Assembly: GCA_021785115.1 (NCBI GenBank)
Contig: JAJYGO010000217.1
Location: forward strand, 1-9,219
From: Chloroflexota bacterium
Lineage (GTDB): Bacteria; Chloroflexota; Limnocylindria; Limnocylindrales; CSP1-4
DNA: 9,219 nt
Direction of reading: 5' to 3'
Shown: positions 5,719-9,219 of the stretch, in pieces
Position numbering within the stretch: position 1 is the stretch's first letter
Layout: each line of letters begins with the position of its first letter
Program-made: the position numbers and the translations under genes
The notes under the pieces: model-generated
What the model saw: only the letters and a program-made list of their open reading frames with translations
Told to the model about the DNA's origin: nothing
The model's database searches: none

Positions 5719-5794
5719 GCCCCCGTAGCTCAGTGGATAGAGCGGCACCGTCCTAAGGTGCGCGTCGGCGGTTCGAGTCCGTCCGGGGGCGCCA
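5719..5794 (+). tRNA. tRNA-Arg (anticodon CCT), CCA encoded
   Basis: A full cloverleaf can be drawn. Acceptor stem 5719-5725 pairs with 5784-5790 (seven base pairs); D stem GCTC 5728-5731 pairs with GAGC 5740-5743; anticodon stem 5745-5749 pairs with 5757-5761 around the seven-base loop GTCCTAA, anticodon CCT at 5752-5754, reading AGG codons for arginine. The five-base variable loop is 5762-5766, the T stem 5767-5771 pairs with 5779-5783 with one G-T pair, and the T loop is TTCGAGT. The discriminator is G5791 and CCA is encoded at 5792-5794. There is no sign of a duplicated tRNA 3' end downstream that would mark an integrated element. Confidence 0.96.
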
Positions 5795-5843
5795 GCCTAA
5801 CCGACGACCTTCGGTGAGATCGCCGAGCCGTCAAGGTTCTGTG

Positions 5844-5863
5844 CCCGGGGGCAGCACCCCGGG
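5844..5863. terminator. Strong GC hairpin between tRNA-Arg and the ChrB-like gene
   Basis: CCCGGGG (5844-5850) pairs perfectly with CCCCGGG (5857-5863) around the six-base loop GCAGCA. It lies 50 bases after the tRNA and 124 bases beyond the convergent ChrB-like stop, so it could serve either transcript. No T-run follows on either strand, so the terminator role is a guess from structure and position. Confidence 0.4.
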
Positions 5864-5883
5864 ACTGTGGCCTTGCGCAGTGC

Positions 5884-5928
5884 CGGGACTCGCGCAGCCG
5901 GACGACGTCTCGCTCGCGACGAGTCCCG
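5884..5928. repeat. 9-base inverted repeat in the convergent gap
   Basis: CGGGACTCG (5884-5892) is the exact reverse complement of CGAGTCCCG (5920-5928), with a 27-base loop. With the hairpin at 5844-5863 it makes the 192-base gap 5795-5986 unusually structured. No gene is evident in this gap. Confidence 0.5.
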
Positions 5929-5986
5929 CCAGCGCTCCGGGGGTGTCGTCATGCGACTCGATCGGCGGTCGAGGATTGACGACCGG

Positions 5987-6427
5987 TCAACCGGCGGACG
6001 CGACCTGGCGCCTTGCCCACGCGTAGAGCGCGTCGTACACGGGTAGCTCAAGCGCGAGCTGCTCCTGGTCCGGGACGCCGAGGTCCATGAACCCGCGGGC
6101 GATAGCCTCGAGCCCCCGGCTCTGGGGCGTGATGTCCGCATCCGCGGTCACGTCGGCGCCATGCACAACCCTGGCGACCAGGGCGAGCGCCGGGTCTGCG
6201 AGAAGCGCATGCTCCTCCGCGATCACCTCGAACGTGCACAGCCCGTCGCGGTGGGTGTAGCGCGCGCCCGGAGCGTCGAAGCTGATTGCCCCGGTTCGTT
6301 CCGCGTAGGCGATGACCTCGTCACGCGGGACGTAGGTGATGACGGCTTGCGTGTCGATGAACCGCAGGATCAGCCAAGGGCAGGCGATCCGATCGGTGTG
6401 CGGGTGCTCGCGCGTCACCCACTCCAT
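5987..6427 (-). CDS. ChrB C-terminal-domain protein (chromate resistance family), stand-alone
   Basis: The 146-residue product corresponds to the C-terminal half of ChrB, the chromate-resistance protein found with the ChrA exporter. Diagnostic stretches are WVTREHPHTDRIACPWLILRF (3-23, with D12, R13, C16, P17, W18), YVPRDEV (32-38), THRDGLCTFEVIAEE (58-72, H59 and C64), VVHGAD (87-92) and the C-terminal PVYDALYAWAR (129-139). The N-terminal ChrB domain is absent and there is no room for it: ATG 6427 is preceded at five bases by a perfect GGAGG (minus strand, 6433-6437). Many bacteria have such short versions. No chrA is in the window, so a role in chromate resistance is not established; the conserved D/C/H residues suggest metal binding or a redox job. 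The gene is convergent with tRNA-Arg. Its ribosome binding site lies in an inverted repeat, noted separately. Confidence 0.88.
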   Translation of the reverse strand: MEWVTREHPHTDRIACPWLILRFIDTQAVITYVPRDEVIAYAERTGAISFDAPGARYTHRDGLCTFEVIAEEHALLADPALALVARVVHGADVTADADITPQSRGLEAIARGFMDLGVPDQEQLALELPVYDALYAWARRQVASAG

Positions 6428-6432
6428 GGCGT

Positions 6433-6453
6433 CCTCCTCTGAATCCGAGGAGG
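6433..6453 (-). promoter_or_regulatory. Inverted repeat enclosing the ribosome binding site of the ChrB-like gene
   Basis: On the minus strand CCTCCTC (plus 6447-6453) and GAGGAGG (plus 6433-6439) form a perfect seven-base inverted repeat with a seven-base loop. The second arm is the Shine-Dalgarno sequence of the gene starting at 6427, so an mRNA that includes both arms would have its ribosome binding site paired. A -10-like GACAAT lies at plus 6456-6461; if it is the real promoter the message would start within the first arm and the hairpin would be incomplete. Confidence 0.5.
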
Positions 6454-6615
6454 CGATTGTCCTGCTTCGCGCCCTTTCGTCGGAACCAGACCACGCCAAC
6501 CGCGCCCACCCCGAGCGCCGCCACGATCGGCGGGATCTGCGACCGCGCACACCCTCCGGGGCACCTTGCCGGCCACCGGGAGTGCCACCGACGTGACCAG
6601 GCGAGCGAGTCGACC

Positions 6616-6741
6616 GCTCTGCCTCGTGTGCCCCGGCGTCGGTCCGGAGGCGCCAGGTTCCTGCCCGACCCGTGAGTTTGGGCAGAACCGGGGCGATGTC
6701 AAGGCCGGCGGGTGGTCCAGTCGCGGGTCGGCTCTGCCTCG
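6616..6741 (+). repeat. Direct repeat GCTCTGCCTCG (two copies)
   Basis: The 11-base word GCTCTGCCTCG occurs at 6616-6626 and again at 6731-6741. Eight bases of it (CTCTGCCT) also occur inverted at 6850-6857, so three copies of the same core are spread over the cyclase upstream region. Confidence 0.55.
6656..6689. repeat. Long hairpin with one bulge
   Basis: GGTTCCTGCCC (6656-6666) can pair with GGGCAGAACC (6680-6689), ten base pairs with a single bulged base and a 13-base loop. It lies in the divergent gap between the ChrB-like gene and the cyclase gene. No T-run follows on either strand; the function is unknown. Confidence 0.5.
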
Positions 6742-6861
6742 AGGGGTAACCCCGGTTGGCGGGACGCGGCCCGATGGGCCCGAACGCGATCGCTTAGCTG
6801 TCGGCCATCCCATCTTCACGCGCCCCCCGTATGCTTCGCCGCCATGGGTAGGCAGAGCCGA
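6728..6861. repeat. 12-base inverted repeat enclosing smaller hairpins
   Basis: TCGGCTCTGCCT (6728-6739) is the exact reverse complement of AGGCAGAGCCGA (6850-6861). Between the arms are two tight hairpins, 6743-6753 and 6768-6780, and the palindrome GCGATCGC at 6785-6792. As RNA this would be a closing stem with internal helices, the usual outline of a structured leader or small RNA, although no known class is recognised. Confidence 0.5.
6830..6835 (+). promoter_or_regulatory. Candidate -10 element upstream of the cyclase gene
   Basis: TATGCT at 6830-6835 is the same hexamer proposed before nrdR. It ends eight bases before the ATG of the small leader ORF at 6844 and 49 bases before GTG 6885. 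No matching -35 hexamer is seen. The call rests on the hexamer and its position. Confidence 0.4.
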
Positions 6862-6897
6862 TCCACACGTAACCGGATAGTGCCGTGGCGCCCCTGA
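6844..6897 (+). CDS. Possible 17-residue arginine-rich leader peptide
   Basis: ATG 6844 opens a 17-codon frame reading MGRQSRSTRNRIVPWRP, ending at TGA 6895-6897, ten bases inside the cyclase gene (GTG 6885), in a different frame. Five of seventeen residues are arginine. There is no ribosome binding site, but TATGCT eight bases upstream could make it leaderless. Such an overlap could couple translation to the cyclase start, which also lacks a ribosome binding site. It may equally be chance; a frame this short carries no coding statistics. Confidence 0.28.
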   Translation: MGRQSRSTRNRIVPWRP

Positions 6898-9219
6898 CCT
6901 GCCCCTCGTGCGGGCGGGGGAACCCATCCGACGCATCGTTCTGCATGGGCTGCGGGGCGAAGCTGGGCGCCACAGCCACCGCCCGGGAGTCGCGCAAGAC
7001 CGTCACCGCGCTGTTCTGCGATCTCGTGGGCTCCACCTCGCTCGGCGAGCGACACGACCCCGAGGTGCTGCGCCCGCTGCTAGACCGGTACTTCGCCGAG
7101 GCGCGCGAGGCCGTCGAGCGCCACGGCGGCCGCGTCGAGAAGTTCATCGGGGACGCGGTGTCCGCGGTGTTCGGGCTGCCGGCCGCCCACGAGGACGACG
7201 CGCTGCGGGCGGTCCGGGCTGGGCTCGAACTCCAGGAGCGGCTGGCTCGGCTTCGGGAGGGCTCTCCGGTCCCGCTCGAGGCGCGTGTCGGGATCACGAC
7301 GGGCGAGGTGCTCGTGCCGGGCGGGGGCGCCCCGCTGATCGGCGACGCGATGAACACCGCGTCCCGGCTCCAGTCGGGCGCCGAGCCCGGGCAGGTGCTC
7401 GTGGGCGAGCCGACGTGGCGGCTGGTCCGCGACGCGGTGGCCGCCGAGCCCGCGCCCCCGCTGGCGGCGAGGGGCAAGGCCGAGCCCGTCCCGGCCTGGC
7501 GGGTTCTCGCCGCTGCCGGGTCGCCACCCCGCGAGCGGCGGCTCGACGCCCCGATGGTGGGGCGGGAGCGCGAGGCCGCGGCGGCGGAATCCGCGTATCG
7601 GCGCGCGGTCGACGAGCGGGCCTGCCGCCTGTTCACCGTCCTCGGCGTCGCGGGAGCCGGCAAGAGCCGCCTCGTCGAGGAGTTCCTCGGGGCGCTCGGG
7701 GGCGGGGCGGAAGTGCTCCGCGGCCGCTGCCTCTCCTACGGCGAGGGCATCACCTGGCTGCCCCTCGCCGAGGCCCTTCGGCCGGCGCTCGGCCTGGCGG
7801 AGTTCCCGTCCGCCGACGACGTCGGCGTCGCCGTCCGCGACGCCGCGGCGGGCGAGGGTCCGGACGCCCCCGCAGTCGCCGCGGGCTTGGGCGGCCTGTT
7901 CGGCCTGCCGGGCGCAGGCAGCGCCGAACAGACGGCGTGGGCGGTGCGGCGCCTCCTCGAGTCCCGCGCCCGGTCGCGCCCAGTCGTCCTGGTCCTCGAT
8001 GACCTCCAGTGGGCGGAGCCCGCCCTCCTCGACCTCGTGGAGCACCTCGCCGAGCGCGCAGAGGGACCGCTCCTGCTCCTGTGCATGGCCCGCCCCGAGC
8101 TGCTCGACGCGCGTCCCGGTTGGGGGTCCGTCGGCGCGGCTGACGCCGTCCGGCTCGAGGCGCTCCCGCCGGCGGATGCGGGCGTCCTCATCGACGCCCT
8201 CCTGGGAGGCGCGGCCCTCCCGCCCGAGGCCCGCGAGCGGATCGCCTCGGCGGCCGACGGCAACCCGCTGTTCACCGAAGAGGTCGTGCGGATGCTGGTC
8301 GACGAGGGCCGCCTGGTCCGCGAGGGCGACGGCTGGTCGGTCGCCGGCGACCTCTCGGTGATCAGGATCCCGCCGACGGTGTCAGCCCTGCTCTCCGCGC
8401 GCCTCGACCGGCTTCCCGAGTCCGAGCGCGCCCTGCTCGAGGCGGCCTCGGTCGAGGGGCAGTCCTTCTCCGCCGGCGCGCTCGAGGCCCTGCTGCCGGA
8501 GTCCTCGCGCGACGCGCTCCCCGGGCTGCTCCGCTCGCTCGCGAGGCGGGAGCTGGTCGTCCCGGAGCGCCGCCCTGGCCCGGGCCGAGACGGGTACCGC
8601 TTCCGCCACCTCCTCATCCGCGACGCGGCGTACGACGCGATCCCGAAAGCCACCCGCGCCCGCCTCCACCTCGCGTTCGCCGACTGGCTCGAGGCCGCTG
8701 CGGGCGACGCGATCGCCGAGCACCGGGAGGTCCTCGGCCACCACCTCGTCCAGGCGCATCGGTACCGCGCGGAGCTGGGCCTCCCCGACGACCGAGGACT
8801 CCGGATGCGCGCGGCGAGGGCGCTCGGCGAGGCAGGGGCTCGCGCCTACAACGAGCTGGGCGACGGGCGCAGCGCCATGCGTCTGCTGGACGCGGCGGTC
8901 GGTCTCGCCCCCGGCACGGTCGATGCGGCCGTGTGGGGCTGGCAGCTGACGAATGTCGGGTATGTGATCCTGGGCCACCCGCCGGACGGCCGGTCCCGGG
9001 ACGTGGACCGAGCCGTGTACGGCGACGAGGTGGCCGACACGATCGCCGCGCGCCTCGCCAGGTTCCTGCGCGAGTTCGCCGACCCCTCGACCATCGACCT
9101 GGCCGCGGGCAAGCTCGACGACCTCCGCGCGCTCCGGCTGTACCGGGCGCACGGCGTCCGGCACCACGAGCCGGTCGTCCTCCTGAGGCTCTCGGAGCGG
9201 GAGCTCTTCGCCGGTGACC
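6885..9219 (+). CDS. Zinc-ribbon / class III adenylate cyclase / AAA-STAND ATPase fusion (3' end outside the window)
   Basis: The frame is open from GTG 6885 to the right edge (778 codons, no stop). Residues 6-23 form a zinc ribbon (C6-x2-C9, C20-x2-C23). Residues 38-185 are a class III cyclase domain with all expected catalytic positions: metal ligands D46 (LFCDLVGST) and D90 (KFIGDAV), adenine-selecting K86 and D154, and transition-state N157 and R161 (DAMNTASRL), so cyclic AMP synthesis is likely. MVGRERE at 224-230 opens an AAA_16/STAND ATPase with Walker A GVAGAGKS (254-261), Walker B VLVLDDLQWAE (368-378) and the DGNPLFTEE motif (458-466). From about 530 the protein is helical, FRHLLIRDAAYDAIP near 574-588; no clear TPR repeat is seen in the last 90 residues. 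An in-frame TAA at 6870 limits the start, and no ribosome binding site precedes the GTG. The ligand sensed is unknown. Confidence 0.9.
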   Translation, partial: MAPLTCPSCGRGNPSDASFCMGCGAKLGATATARESRKTVTALFCDLVGSTSLGERHDPEVLRPLLDRYFAEAREAVERHGGRVEKFIGDAVSAVFGLPAAHEDDALRAVRAGLELQERLARLREGSPVPLEARVGITTGEVLVPGGGAPLIGDAMNTASRLQSGAEPGQVLVGEPTWRLVRDAVAAEPAPPLAARGKAEPVPAWRVLAAAGSPPRERRLDAPMVGREREAAAAESAYRRAVDERACRLFTVLGVAGAGKSRLVEEFLGALGGGAEVLRGRCLSYGEGITWLPLAEALRPALGLAEFPSADDVGVAVRDAAAGEGPDAPAVAAGLGGLFGLPGAGSAEQTAWAVRRLLESRARSRPVVLVLDDLQWAEPALLDLVEHLAERAEGPLLLLCMARPELLDARPGWGSVGAADAVRLEALPPADAGVLIDALLGGAALPPEARERIASAADGNPLFTEEVVRMLVDEGRLVREGDGWSVAGDLSVIRIPPTVSALLSARLDRLPESERALLEAASVEGQSFSAGALEALLPESSRDALPGLLRSLARRELVVPERRPGPGRDGYRFRHLLIRDAAYDAIPKATRARLHLAFADWLEAAAGDAIAEHREVLGHHLVQAHRYRAELGLPDDRGLRMRAARALGEAGARAYNELGDGRSAMRLLDAAVGLAPGTVDAAVWGWQLTNVGYVILGHPPDGRSRDVDRAVYGDEVADTIAARLARFLREFADPSTIDLAAGKLDDLRALRLYRAHGVRHHEPVVLLRLSERELFAGD

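Larger units (their letters stand above)
6428..6884. other. Long repeat-rich gap between the ChrB-like and cyclase genes
   Basis: These 457 bases contain no convincing conserved gene. Frames crossing it are rich in Arg, Gly and Pro and look non-coding, apart from a possible 17-codon leader ORF (6844-6897) and a short hydrophobic reading on the minus strand near 6481-6536. The stretch instead contains several hairpins and repeats: 6433-6453, 6656-6689, 6743-6753 (GGGGT, A, ACCCC), 6768-6780 (GGCCC, GAT, GGGCC) and the distant pair 6728-6739/6850-6861. Confidence 0.6.

Noticed and set aside
5389..5817. Open frame running through the tRNA-Arg
   Set aside because: The VAQWIERHRPK-like segment is just the tRNA sequence translated, a common artefact.
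5719..6427. tRNA-Arg as an integration site with the ChrB-like gene as island cargo
   Set aside because: No integrase is present and no copy of the tRNA 3' end was found downstream within the window.
6908..8002. 364-codon plus-strand frame inside the cyclase gene
   Set aside because: It is another frame of the cyclase/ATPase gene, whose own frame is open to the edge and carries the zinc, cyclase and Walker motifs.
1..9219. CRISPR array, transposase, integrase, phage or toxin-antitoxin genes
   Set aside because: No regularly spaced repeats and no product with such motifs was seen on either strand.

Overview
The window is very G+C-rich bacterial DNA that is densely coding, with heavy use of GTG starts (six of the ten genes whose start lies in the window) and 1-4 base stop/start overlaps. 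No ribosomal or single-copy phylogenetic marker is present, so the host is inferred only. The gene content (a Mycobacterium-type dCTP deaminase, a group II truncated globin, a zinc-ribbon/cyclase/AAA signalling giant, apparently leaderless promoters) fits a Chloroflexota lineage such as Limnocylindria, or an actinobacterium. It looks like a chromosome, not a plasmid, phage or island: there is no transposase, integrase or CRISPR array.

Left part, plus strand (1-2755): the last 47 codons of electron transfer flavoprotein alpha (etfA), a short membrane-anchored protein of unknown function, then a deoxynucleotide cluster. nrdR, the repressor of ribonucleotide reductase genes, is preceded by two strong palindromes that look like a tandem NrdR operator around its own -10 element. 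It overlaps dcd (dCTP deaminase) by four bases. The dcd product matches the Mycobacterium-type bifunctional enzyme but appears to lack about 11 residues that include a family signature. A metallo-beta-lactamase-fold hydrolase with a complete metal-ligand set follows.

Middle part: a compact minus-strand thiol-redox operon (4641 down to 2771) encodes a glutaredoxin-like protein, a CcdA-type membrane electron carrier and a TlpA/ResA-like anchored thioredoxin. Together these could carry reducing equivalents from the cytoplasm to the outside of the membrane. Divergent from it, on the plus strand, are a group II truncated hemoglobin and a translationally coupled four-helix, histidine-containing membrane protein. 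Both divergent transcripts have a -10-like hexamer only 6-7 bases from the start codon, so both may be leaderless. Next comes a tRNA-Arg (anticodon CCT) with an encoded CCA end, flanked by GC-rich hairpins.

Right part: a stand-alone ChrB C-terminal-type protein (chromate-resistance family) on the minus strand, with a ribosome binding site that can pair with a perfect complement just upstream. Then a 457-base gap rich in inverted and direct repeats, with a possible 17-codon leader ORF. Last is a large plus-strand protein with an N-terminal zinc ribbon, a class III nucleotide cyclase domain with all catalytic residues and an AAA/STAND-type ATPase, which runs off the right edge after 778 codons.

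The points most worth a second look are the nrdR operator, the internal deletion in dcd, the paired leaderless divergent promoter, the occluded ribosome binding site of the ChrB-like gene, and the repeat-rich leader of the cyclase gene. No wholly new multi-gene system could be shown from the sequence alone.
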